Assembly (NCBI GenBank): GCA_903820565.1
Contig: CAIJHZ010000152.1
Span: 1-9,169, forward strand
DNA: 9,169 bases
Direction: 5' to 3'
Source: an uncultured Actinomycetes bacterium
GTDB taxonomy: Bacteria > Actinomycetota > Actinomycetes > Nanopelagicales > Nanopelagicaceae
Positions 1 to 7,104 of the stretch are shown piece by piece (the stretch's first letter is position 1; each line of letters begins with the position of its first letter). The notes beneath the pieces are model-generated. The model searched no databases and was not told the DNA's origin. It saw nothing but the letters and a program-made list of their open reading frames with translations. The position numbers and the translations under genes are program-made.

Positions 1-1075
1 GATCAACCCATGTTGGTATTTCTTCATTTGATGAAACAGTTGTGCGCGGAAGTTCAGCTAATGCTGAAGCAAGTGTTGCCTCATCTAATTCCGAAAGTTC
101 ACCTTGTCCAAATAATGCGCGCGCAGCGGCTTCAACACGTTGTGTTGTCTCTTCTGAATGCACAAGTGAGGTTAATTCTCGAGCAAGGGCGCGATGTGCT
201 TCACGTAATCCTGGGTTTTCGTTGTGTGATTTTTCAAGTTCAGCAATCTCTTCATGAGATTTAAATGAAAATACTTTAAGGAAGGTAATAACATCCTTGT
301 CATCGCTATTTAGCCAGAATTGGAAGAAGGCATACGACGAAGTCATCTCTGGGTCCAACCAAACAGACCCACCCGCAGTCTTGCCAAACTTAGTTCCATC
401 AGCTTTCATCAACAACGGAACAGTTAATGCATGACCGCTCCCCTGTTCGACACGACGAATTAAATCAAGACCAGCAACGATGTTTCCCCATTGATCAGAG
501 CCGCCCACTTGGAGTGTACAATTGTTGCGTCGGTAGAGTTCTAAGAAATCATACGATTGCAAAACTTGATAAGAAAATTCTGTGTATGAAATTCCTCCGC
601 CTTCAAGGCGAGCAGACACAGAGTCTTTCGACAACATCTGGTTAACACTAAAATGCTTTCCAATGTCGCGCAAGAATTCAATTGCGCTCAGTGGTGAAGT
701 CCAATCAAGATTATTGACAACTGCTGCAGGATTTTTCGGAGCATCAAAATCTAGGAACGCCGAAACTTGCTTGCGAATGCGGTTCACCCATCCTTCAACA
801 ATCTCGGTGCTATTGAGTGTGCGCTCTTCATTCTTTCCGCTGGGATCACCGACTAAACCTGTAGCCCCACCCACTAAAGCAATTGGATTATGTCCTGCTA
901 ACTGGAAGCGACGCAGAACTAAGAGAACAACCAAGTTACCTGCGTGAAGTGAAGGCGCAGTTGGATCAAAGCCCACATAGAGAGTTGTTGGCTTCTTGAG
1001 TGCTTCGACCAAGGCTTTTTCATCCGTTGTCTGCGCCAATAAGCCACGCCAGCGAAGATCTTCAATCAGGTTCAT
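1..1075 (-). CDS. tyrS: Tyrosyl-tRNA synthetase, partial (3' end beyond the left edge)
   Basis: Class I aminoacyl-tRNA synthetase that charges tRNA-Tyr with tyrosine in the cytoplasm. An open frame runs from an ATG at 1075-1073 to the left edge without a stop, giving 358 residues; bacterial TyrRS is usually about 400-430, so the C-terminal S4-like RNA-binding domain is mostly outside the window. Visible marks: YVGFDPTAPSLHAGN at residues 33-47, the tyrosine pocket plus a HIGH-type motif in the variant form HAGN (44-47); GGSDQWGN at 191-198, the TyrRS family signature; and KFGKT at 229-233, equivalent to KMSKS. The start is set by the reading frame and by an ATGA overlap with the argH stop, implying translational coupling. 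The upstream Shine-Dalgarno match is weak. There is no room for its own promoter except inside argH, so it probably forms the tail of the arg operon. Product call is certain. Confidence 0.96.
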   Translation of the reverse strand, partial: MNLIEDLRWRGLLAQTTDEKALVEALKKPTTLYVGFDPTAPSLHAGNLVVLLVLRRFQLAGHNPIALVGGATGLVGDPSGKNEERTLNSTEIVEGWVNRIRKQVSAFLDFDAPKNPAAVVNNLDWTSPLSAIEFLRDIGKHFSVNQMLSKDSVSARLEGGGISYTEFSYQVLQSYDFLELYRRNNCTLQVGGSDQWGNIVAGLDLIRRVEQGSGHALTVPLLMKADGTKFGKTAGGSVWLDPEMTSSYAFFQFWLNSDDKDVITFLKVFSFKSHEEIAELEKSHNENPGLREAHRALARELTSLVHSEETTQRVEAAARALFGQGELSELDEATLASALAELPRTTVSSNEEIPTWVD

Positions 1076-2499
1076 GCGCTCATCATCTCTGAAAATGCCT
1101 TGTGCTTGCTGGCAATTTCTTTCTCGGTTTTTTCATTGGCGGCTAAAGCATCTTTGATTTGTGCAGCTACAAGAACAGGGGCTGTTCCACCAGATGTCGT
1201 GCGTGAATTGATTGCGCCATGGACTGTGAGCACATCACGTACTCCACCATCTAGTTGTGGGTGCGCCTGCATATATTCAGCATCAGTTAATTGATGTAAC
1301 TGACGGCCAGATGTTTCACACATTGCCACACATTTACCTGCGGCATCGTGTGCATCGGCAAAGGGAACACTCTTCTTTGCCAAGTAATCTGCGATTTCTG
1401 TTGCAAGTGAGAATCCAGCCGGTGCGGCAAGTGCCATCTTCTCTCGATCAAAATCTGTTGTTGCAATCATCCCGGTAAGTGCAGGCAGTACCAACATCAA
1501 TGTGTCGATACTGTCAAACAAAGGCTCCTTGTCCTCTTGCAAATCGCGGTTGTATGCAAATGGCAAACCCTTAAGCATTGTTAGTACACTCATGAGATTT
1601 CCAACCAGGCGACCCGATTTACCGCGTGCCAGCTCTGCCATATCTGGATTCTTTTTCTGCGGCATGATTGAAGATCCCGTTGAGTATGCGTCCGCAACCT
1701 TTGCCCAGGCAAACTCTTGTGAAGACCACAAAGTCCATTCTTCGCCAATTCGAGAAAGGTGATTTCCAATCATTGCGCATATGAATAAGGCTTCAGCAAC
1801 ATAATCACGATCACTGACCGCATCGATGCTGTTTGCAAAAGATGATTCAAAGTCTAGATTCTTTGCGGTAAATGCTGGTTCGAGTGCAAGAGATGAACCT
1901 GCAAGTGCACCAGCACCAAGTGAGCTAACAGATGTACGAGACAACCAATCATTGATTCGACCTAGATCACGAGCAAAAGCATGTGCATGCTTTGCTAGTT
2001 CATGTCCAAAGGAGACAGGCTGAGCATGTTGAATATGAGTAAAACCTGGCGCAGGATCGTTGACATACTCTGCGGCTTTTTCCAGGATCGCTACTTGCAA
2101 TGCAGTAATCAAACGGGCAATTTCTAGCATGTGATCAATAGAAAAAAGTCTTAAATCTGTCGTGACCTGATCATTCCGGGAGCGACCAGCGCGAAGTGCT
2201 CCCCCGACTGAACCCAGTTTTTCAGTTAATCCGCGTTCTAAAGCGCTATGAACATCTTCATCTGAGTCGATGGCTACGAATTTTCCAGATGTAACTTCGG
2301 TAGACAACTCATTCAGAGCCTTTGCGATCGCTTCGGCATCCTTAGAAGCGATCAGGCCGCTCTTTTTTAGGATTGCAAGGTGAGCTTTAGAAGAGCGGAG
2401 ATCATAAGGAGCTAAGCGCCAGTCAAAGTGCACGCTTCTAGACAGGGCAAAAACTGAATCCTCAGGTCCTTGCGCAAATCGTCCGCCCCATAGAGCCAT
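1072..2499 (-). CDS. argH: Argininosuccinate lyase
   Basis: Last enzyme of arginine synthesis: cleaves argininosuccinate into arginine and fumarate; a cytoplasmic homotetramer of the fumarase/aspartase superfamily. The 475-residue product is full length for the family. It begins ALWGGRFA, typical of ArgH. The three conserved superfamily regions are all seen: SRNDQV at 107-112; GFTHIQHAQPV at 152-162 with the general-acid/base region Thr154-His155; and the signature GSSIMPQKKNP at 275-285, in which Ser276 aligns with the catalytic serine. The start ATG shares its first base position with the last base of the argR TAA (TAATG), and an AGAGGAAG stretch just upstream is a good ribosome site lying within the argR end. 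The stop overlaps the tyrS start (ATGA). In most actinobacteria argG precedes argH; here argR does. Confidence 0.98.
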   Translation of the reverse strand: MALWGGRFAQGPEDSVFALSRSVHFDWRLAPYDLRSSKAHLAILKKSGLIASKDAEAIAKALNELSTEVTSGKFVAIDSDEDVHSALERGLTEKLGSVGGALRAGRSRNDQVTTDLRLFSIDHMLEIARLITALQVAILEKAAEYVNDPAPGFTHIQHAQPVSFGHELAKHAHAFARDLGRINDWLSRTSVSSLGAGALAGSSLALEPAFTAKNLDFESSFANSIDAVSDRDYVAEALFICAMIGNHLSRIGEEWTLWSSQEFAWAKVADAYSTGSSIMPQKKNPDMAELARGKSGRLVGNLMSVLTMLKGLPFAYNRDLQEDKEPLFDSIDTLMLVLPALTGMIATTDFDREKMALAAPAGFSLATEIADYLAKKSVPFADAHDAAGKCVAMCETSGRQLHQLTDAEYMQAHPQLDGGVRDVLTVHGAINSRTTSGGTAPVLVAAQIKDALAANEKTEKEIASKHKAFSEMMSA

Positions 2500-2981
2500 T
2501 ACTTCCTCTTTCCATCAGCTTGTGCGTAAGCGAGCAATTCTTTCGCTAAAAGGGCTCCGCCCGTGGCTTTCTTGGATACCAAAATAATCGTGTCGTCGCC
2601 AGCAATGGTGCCAATGACCCCAGTTAACCCTGCATGGTCTAGCGAACTAGCCAAAAACTGTGCAGCCCCAGGAGGAGTATGAATAACAGCCAAATTTGCA
2701 CTGTGATCAACAGACAAGATCAACTTTGATGGAAGCGGGGTACTGCGAACAATCGCATCATCTGAACTTTCACGTATTTGATAGGTGCTTTCGCCATTTT
2801 TATTCCGAGCACGAACAGCGCCAATCTCTTCAAGGTCGCGACTGGCAGTTGCTTGCGTGACTTTGTAACCAGCTTTCTTTAAAAGCAGTACGAGATCTGA
2901 TTGTGAGTGCACTTGGCCCGATTGAATTAATGCAATTGCTTTAGCTCTGCGAGCAGAAACTGATTGAGCATTACTTGGCAT
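2499..2981 (-). CDS. argR: Arginine repressor ArgR
   Basis: Arginine-dependent transcription factor that binds ARG-box operators as a hexamer. From the ATG at 2981 it has 160 residues, normal for the family. The N-terminal winged helix-turn-helix covers roughly residues 8-70, with the recognition-helix motif TQATASRDL at 42-50. The C-terminal oligomerisation and arginine-binding domain covers about 85-155, with the conserved GTIAGDDT at 124-131, whose paired aspartates (129-130) contact arginine in E. coli ArgR. A TTG two codons upstream (2987) is possible, but the strong ribosome site AAAGGTGAT sits right against the TTG and about six bases before the ATG, so I chose the ATG. It overlaps the end of argD by 11 nt and the argH start by 1 nt. 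It lies inside the operon it presumably represses, so autoregulation through the operator upstream of argC is expected (inference). Confidence 0.96.
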   Translation of the reverse strand: MPSNAQSVSARRAKAIALIQSGQVHSQSDLVLLLKKAGYKVTQATASRDLEEIGAVRARNKNGESTYQIRESSDDAIVRSTPLPSKLILSVDHSANLAVIHTPPGAAQFLASSLDHAGLTGVIGTIAGDDTIILVSKKATGGALLAKELLAYAQADGKRK

Positions 2982-4140
2982 CTGCAATCACCTTTCGGAT
3001 GGTAGAAATAAACTTGGCGATCTGCGCATCAGTAACTATCAAGGCAGGTGCAATTCTTATTGTCGTTGGATTTGCAGCATTGACTAGAACTCCAGCATCT
3101 CGCATTGCATCAGACACATCAGATGCTTTAAGTGATTCCAACTCAATTCCAAGTAACAAGCCGGCACCACGTACCTCTTTCACTCCTGGGATAAGTGCAA
3201 TTTCTTGGATCAAGTGTGCGCCTTGCCTTTCTACCTTGCTAAGAATTCCCTTAGCTTCAATAAAATCAATCGCAGCTAAACCAGCTGCTGTTGTTACTGG
3301 ATTACCGCCAAATGTTGAACCATGATCTCCTGGTTGAAATAGATCTGCGGCTTTTCCCAATGCGATCATCGCTCCCAGAGGTAGTCCGCCGCCTAAACCT
3401 TTTGCCAACGTGATGACATCGGGTTTGATCCCAGAGTATTCATATCCGAACCAATCACCAGTTCGCCCCATACCAGTTTGCACGGCGTCTATAACAAGTA
3501 GTGCTCCATTCTTGTCACAGATCTGACGCAGTTGGTGCAGGTAATCCTGAGGCGGAACAATTACTCCAGCTTCTCCCATAATGGGTTCAATAATTACCAT
3601 TGCAGTTTTCTTACTCACCGCTTTGCGCATCGCATCGATATCGCCATAGGGAACGTGTTTCACGCCTTTGATTAGTGGCAAGAATGGTTCACGCTTGGAA
3701 GGTTGACCGGTTAATGAGAGAGCACCCATCGTGCGTCCGTGAAAAGCACCTTGGGCTGCCACAACTCGAACTTTTCCTGTTCGACGTGAAAGCTTGAGCG
3801 CTGCTTCATTAGCTTCCGCACCAGACTGGCAGAAAAACACTTTCGCATTCTTGTCACCAGTCATTTTCGTTAACTTTTCAGCCAGTGCAATCGCATTTGG
3901 GTGGGCATAAAAGTTACTGACATGACTCAGAGTTGATACCTGCTTTGTCACAGCCTTAACAATCGAAGGGTGTGCGTGACCCAAGATACTAGTTGCAATG
4001 CCCCCAAGGAAATCCATGTAGGTCTCTCCGTCAGCATCAGTGACAAGTATCCCCGTGCCCTTAACTAATGTGATGGAGGGTTTCCCATAGTTGTTTTGCA
4101 ATGAACTATTCCAACGCGTCAAATACTTTTTGTTAGTCAT
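2971..4140 (-). CDS. argD: Acetylornithine aminotransferase
   Basis: PLP-dependent class III aminotransferase converting N-acetylglutamate semialdehyde plus glutamate to N-acetylornithine plus 2-oxoglutarate; cytoplasmic. It has 389 residues, normal length. Visible marks: GHAHP at 54-58, the phosphate-binding SGAEANEAALKL at 106-117, FHGRTMGALSLTG at 133-145, IIEPIMGEAGV at 183-193, the PLP-ring aspartate Asp218, the Schiff-base lysine Lys247 in TLAKGLGGGLPLGAM, and GSTFGGNP at 274-281. One oddity: the normally acidic residue after the ring aspartate (usual DEVQTG) is alanine here (DAVQTG, 218-223). Some ArgD enzymes also serve lysine synthesis (succinyl-diaminopimelate), which sequence alone cannot decide. 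Its ATG overlaps the argB stop by 4 nt (ATGA); its end overlaps argR. In most actinobacteria argF would follow; it is missing here. Confidence 0.97.
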   Translation of the reverse strand: MTNKKYLTRWNSSLQNNYGKPSITLVKGTGILVTDADGETYMDFLGGIATSILGHAHPSIVKAVTKQVSTLSHVSNFYAHPNAIALAEKLTKMTGDKNAKVFFCQSGAEANEAALKLSRRTGKVRVVAAQGAFHGRTMGALSLTGQPSKREPFLPLIKGVKHVPYGDIDAMRKAVSKKTAMVIIEPIMGEAGVIVPPQDYLHQLRQICDKNGALLVIDAVQTGMGRTGDWFGYEYSGIKPDVITLAKGLGGGLPLGAMIALGKAADLFQPGDHGSTFGGNPVTTAAGLAAIDFIEAKGILSKVERQGAHLIQEIALIPGVKEVRGAGLLLGIELESLKASDVSDAMRDAGVLVNAANPTTIRIAPALIVTDAQIAKFISTIRKVIADAK

Positions 4141-4922
4141 GCAACCACCAACGTTCCGCCTTGACCAGCAAGTGCTGATGCAAAGCTATCGGGATCTGTT
4201 CCATCAATAATTCGAACTGCTTTAGCGCCAAATGAAAGTGCATCCAACGCAGCCTGCACCTTAGGAGCCATTCCTTCTGCGAATCCTGACTTAATTGATT
4301 CAAGTTCCAGTGCCGAAATCGATTCAATAAGTGACTTTTTATCCGGCCAGTTTCGGTAAATTCCTGCCACATCAGTCATTACTATTAATGAAGAGGCTCC
4401 TAAAGCTGCAGCAATGGCAGCGGCGGCAAAATCAGCGTTCACATTCAATCCTGTTGTCATATCTTCATCAGATGAAACGGGCGCGACAACCGGCACAATC
4501 CCTTGGTCTAGTAACTCAAGAAGTGCAGATGGGTTTACCCGCTGTACATTGCCAACAAGTCCAAGATCAACCAGTGTGCCATCAATTAATTGTGTTCGTC
4601 GATTGGCAATCAAAGTTGGCAATGTGCGCGCCGACATAGCTTGTGCCTTGATTCCAGCTTTACCGAGAGTGGCTGCAACTTCGATACCGACATGATTGAC
4701 CAATACATCTTCCACCACATCAAAAATCTCTTGCGTTGTGACTCTGAAGCCACCAATCCATTCACTGGTGATCTCTTTAGCTTTTAGCGCAGCATCGATT
4801 TGTGGGCCACCACCATGGACTACCACTACCTGCTCCCCTGCCTTTAGAGCAGCAGAGATAGCTTTGGCAAAGTTACCGTTCTCATCCTCCATGGCATGGC
4901 CACCAAACTTAACGACGATCAT
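4137..4922 (-). CDS. argB: Acetylglutamate kinase, short form
   Basis: Amino-acid-kinase-fold enzyme that phosphorylates N-acetylglutamate with ATP; normally the committed, regulated step where ArgJ recycles the acetyl group. It has 261 residues. Visible marks: catalytic Lys5 in VVKFGG, the glycine loop HGGGPQI at 36-42, Arg60, the substrate and metal region NVNADFAA at 160-167, and the second catalytic lysine Lys221 in GMAPKV. It is similar in length to the arginine-insensitive E. coli enzyme (258) and about 25-35 residues shorter than arginine-inhibited enzymes, whose extra N-terminal helix builds the hexamer. No longer start exists: an in-frame stop lies at 4953-4955 with no ATG, GTG or TTG between. 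The C-terminal segment IIDGTDPDSFASALAGQGGT (238-257) lacks the conserved His and Glu of the arginine site. Four-base ATGA overlaps join it to argJ and argD. Confidence 0.96.
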   Translation of the reverse strand: MIVVKFGGHAMEDENGNFAKAISAALKAGEQVVVVHGGGPQIDAALKAKEITSEWIGGFRVTTQEIFDVVEDVLVNHVGIEVAATLGKAGIKAQAMSARTLPTLIANRRTQLIDGTLVDLGLVGNVQRVNPSALLELLDQGIVPVVAPVSSDEDMTTGLNVNADFAAAAIAAALGASSLIVMTDVAGIYRNWPDKKSLIESISALELESIKSGFAEGMAPKVQAALDALSFGAKAVRIIDGTDPDSFASALAGQGGTLVVA

Positions 4923-6061
4923 GTTGCATACGCCGAATTCTCGTGGACATAATCATGGGAAAGATCATTTGTCTTAATCGTGGCGCTATGGGAGCCAATT
5001 TTGAGGTCGATAACAATCTGGACTAAGCGAGGAGCAAAGTTGACAGTTGATTTATCAGCATCAGGTGCGCTGTTCGTGCAGACCTGAACACCATTTAATG
5101 TCACATCAATTGCCAATGGATCCATTTGCGCATCTGCTGTGCCAACTGCCGCAAGCACACGTCCCCAGTTTGGATCACCACCGAATATTGCAGCCTTCAA
5201 TAAATTGTTACGAGCACAAGCCCGACCGATAGATACGGCATCTACTTCCGACATAGCATTAATTACTGAAATCTCGACTGACTTTGTCGAACCTTCAGCA
5301 TCTGCGATCAATTGTGTAGCCAAAGATCCACATATTTGCATCAGCAACTCTTCAAGACGATCATCTGAGATTTCAACCCCACTAGCACCTGATGACATAA
5401 ACAAAACTGTGTCGTTAGTTGATGTGCAACCATCAGAATCAATGCGATTGAAAGTACGATCAGTAGCACGTGCAAAAATTTCCTGAACATTTTGGGAGAC
5501 AATTGCATCCGTCATTACCACAGAAAGCATTGTCGCCAGTGCTGGGGCCAACATTCCAGCACCCTTGGCAATCCCCGCAAACTCAACACCACTGTGTGAG
5601 GCAGTAGCAATTTTTGGGACTGAATCTGTTGTCATAATCGCACGCGCACTTGTTTCCAAGCCATCATGAGCCAGAACAGGAGCAATCGAATCAAGACCCT
5701 TTAAAATCTTGCCCATCGGCAAAAGCTCTCCGATGAGTCCTGTTGAACACACAATTACTTCACCTGCTGAAACATTTAGTAATGAACCAACATGCTCTGC
5801 AGTTTTATGTGTATCAGCAAAGCCTTGTGGTCCCGTGCAAGCGTTCGCACCGCCACTGTTTAGAACAGCAGCGCGAACAACCCCGCCCTTTGCGACTTGG
5901 CGTGACCAGATAACCGGGGCAGCCACAATCTTGTTACTAGTAAAAACAGCGGCCGAATCAAAGTTAGGACCTAAATTCTGAATAATCGTTAGATCCAGTG
6001 CTCCGCTGCTCTTTAAGCCCGCTGCAATAGAACCAGATGCAAAACCTTTTGGTAACTTCAT
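4919..6061 (-). CDS. argJ: Glutamate N-acetyltransferase (ornithine acetyltransferase), possibly bifunctional
   Basis: Transfers the acetyl group from N-acetylornithine to glutamate, releasing ornithine and regenerating N-acetylglutamate; some members also use acetyl-CoA to start the pathway. The 380-residue precursor belongs to the self-cleaving Ntn-hydrolase-like ArgJ family, which splits into alpha and beta chains at an Ala-Thr bond. The site is visible as ALATML at 174-179, predicting Thr177 as the new N-terminal nucleophile of the beta chain. Other marks: NSGGANACTG at 68-77, STGLIGELLP at 106-115 (oxyanion-hole region), GGDPNWGR at 294-301, and the conserved tail DLSHDYVHENSAY at 366-378. 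No argA is seen, so a bifunctional ArgJ could supply the first step, but this cannot be judged from motifs. The start and stop both form ATGA overlaps, with argC upstream and argB downstream. Confidence 0.97.
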   Translation of the reverse strand: MKLPKGFASGSIAAGLKSSGALDLTIIQNLGPNFDSAAVFTSNKIVAAPVIWSRQVAKGGVVRAAVLNSGGANACTGPQGFADTHKTAEHVGSLLNVSAGEVIVCSTGLIGELLPMGKILKGLDSIAPVLAHDGLETSARAIMTTDSVPKIATASHSGVEFAGIAKGAGMLAPALATMLSVVMTDAIVSQNVQEIFARATDRTFNRIDSDGCTSTNDTVLFMSSGASGVEISDDRLEELLMQICGSLATQLIADAEGSTKSVEISVINAMSEVDAVSIGRACARNNLLKAAIFGGDPNWGRVLAAVGTADAQMDPLAIDVTLNGVQVCTNSAPDADKSTVNFAPRLVQIVIDLKIGSHSATIKTNDLSHDYVHENSAYAT

Positions 6062-7080
6062 GCGCCGATTCCATCTAGCGCAAGTCCACTAATTTCTGCG
6101 ATTCCACAGATCAAATTGGCGTTCTGAATAGCTTGTCCCGCAGCGCCTTTTCCAAGATTATCAATTGCAACAGAAACAACTAGACGATTTGTATGTTCAT
6201 CAACTGCTACCTGTATCTGAACCTTATTGCTTCCGGAGACAGCACTTGTCTTAGGCATTTGTCCTATAGGCAAAACATCAACAAAGAATTCTGAGTCATA
6301 GTGCTTCAAGAAGAGATCGTGTGCCTGCTGAGTAGTAAATGGTGAATTTATTTTCGCCGTTATGGTCGCCAGGATTCCCCGTGGCATAGGGGCGAGAATA
6401 GGCGTGAAAGAAATCTTTGCTGGTTTTTGCGCGACGGCAGACAACGCCTGTTCAATCTCAGGTGTATGTTGATGAACTCCACCGAATTTATAAGAGGTAA
6501 GTGATCCCATTACTTCACTACCTATTAAATTTATCTTTGCACTGCGTCCAGCGCCTGTTGTACCTGATGCTGCGACAACGACAATGTCTGAAACATCGAT
6601 TAGATGCAGGGCAGGTGCTATTCCAAGTGAAATTGAAGTCGCATAGCAGCCTGGATTTGCAACTTTGCTTTCTTTCTTAATTGCCTCGCGTTGATCTGCG
6701 GCAATCTCAGGTAATCCATACACCCACGCCCCAGCATGCTTGCCACCGTAATATTTCTCCCATTGAGTAGGGTCTTCTAATCTAAAATCTGCGCCTAGGT
6801 CAACGATCTTCACGCCCGCTGGGATCTTTTCAACCAATGCGGCTGATTCACCATGAGGAAGTGCGAGAAAAACCAACTCAAGTGTTGAGAAATCGATTGA
6901 ATCGGATGATACAAAACTTCTGCCTGCATAACTTTGAAGCTGCGGATGAACGGTTGTGACCTGCTCCCCTGCATTTGAGTAGGCGCTAACGACTGTGACT
7001 TCAAAATGTGGATGGATAGCGAGCAACCTTAGAAGCTCCCCGCCTGCATACCCGCTGGCACCAATGACCGCTGTTTTCAT
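6058..7080 (-). CDS. argC: N-acetyl-gamma-glutamyl-phosphate reductase
   Basis: NADPH-dependent reductase turning N-acetylglutamyl phosphate into N-acetylglutamate semialdehyde; cytoplasmic. It has 340 residues, normal for the type-1 ArgC family. The N-terminal Rossmann fold opens with GASGYAGGELLRLL (7-20). The catalytic cysteine is Cys145 in ANPGCYATS (141-149), and the dimerisation/catalytic domain contains SGTTGAGRS (172-180) and the catalytic-histidine region VHQHTPEIEQ (202-211). First gene of the arg operon proper: the only gap in the window lies just upstream and contains the operator and promoter candidate. The 12 or so bases before the ATG contain no recognisable Shine-Dalgarno sequence, unlike argR or argH. 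The stop overlaps argJ (ATGA). Start chosen because the Rossmann strand MKTAVIGASG begins there and family members start similarly. Confidence 0.97.
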   Translation of the reverse strand: MKTAVIGASGYAGGELLRLLAIHPHFEVTVVSAYSNAGEQVTTVHPQLQSYAGRSFVSSDSIDFSTLELVFLALPHGESAALVEKIPAGVKIVDLGADFRLEDPTQWEKYYGGKHAGAWVYGLPEIAADQREAIKKESKVANPGCYATSISLGIAPALHLIDVSDIVVVAASGTTGAGRSAKINLIGSEVMGSLTSYKFGGVHQHTPEIEQALSAVAQKPAKISFTPILAPMPRGILATITAKINSPFTTQQAHDLFLKHYDSEFFVDVLPIGQMPKTSAVSGSNKVQIQVAVDEHTNRLVVSVAIDNLGKGAAGQAIQNANLICGIAEISGLALDGIGA

Positions 7081-7104
7081 AGACCAAGGGTAAGGGATAT
7101 TCTA
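7081..7104 (-). promoter_or_regulatory. Candidate promoter and short leader of the arg operon
   Basis: The 47-bp gap before argC must hold the operon promoter if the operon has its own. A -10-like hexamer TAGAAT (minus strand, 7104-7099; five of six matches to TATAAT) would place the transcript start near 7092, leaving a leader of about 12 nt with no Shine-Dalgarno match. No convincing -35 element is found at 16-18 bp spacing, and CATAAT slightly upstream is an alternative -10. The -10 candidate overlaps the promoter-proximal ARG box, which fits repression by blocking polymerase. This is a guess from composition and position, not a strong match. Confidence 0.35.

Noticed and set aside
582..947. 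121-codon plus-strand open frame
   Set aside because: Lies wholly antisense to tyrS, whose protein is strongly conserved; the product shows no recognisable motif.
2975..3325. 116-codon plus-strand open frame
   Set aside because: Antisense shadow of the argD 3' region; low-complexity Ser/Ala/Ile composition and no separate ribosome site or family resemblance.
4133..4372. Minus-strand 79-codon frame overlapping the argB end
   Set aside because: Out-of-frame reading of argB on the same strand; argB is intact through this region, so it is not evidence of a frameshift.
4414..4695. Plus-strand open frames inside argB
   Set aside because: Several overlapping frames here are mirrors of argB codons and resemble no protein.
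5139..5486. 115-codon plus-strand open frame
   Set aside because: Antisense to the conserved argJ beta-chain region; no supporting signal.
6810..7004. Minus-strand 64-codon frame inside argC
   Set aside because: Out-of-frame shadow of the intact argC N-terminal domain.
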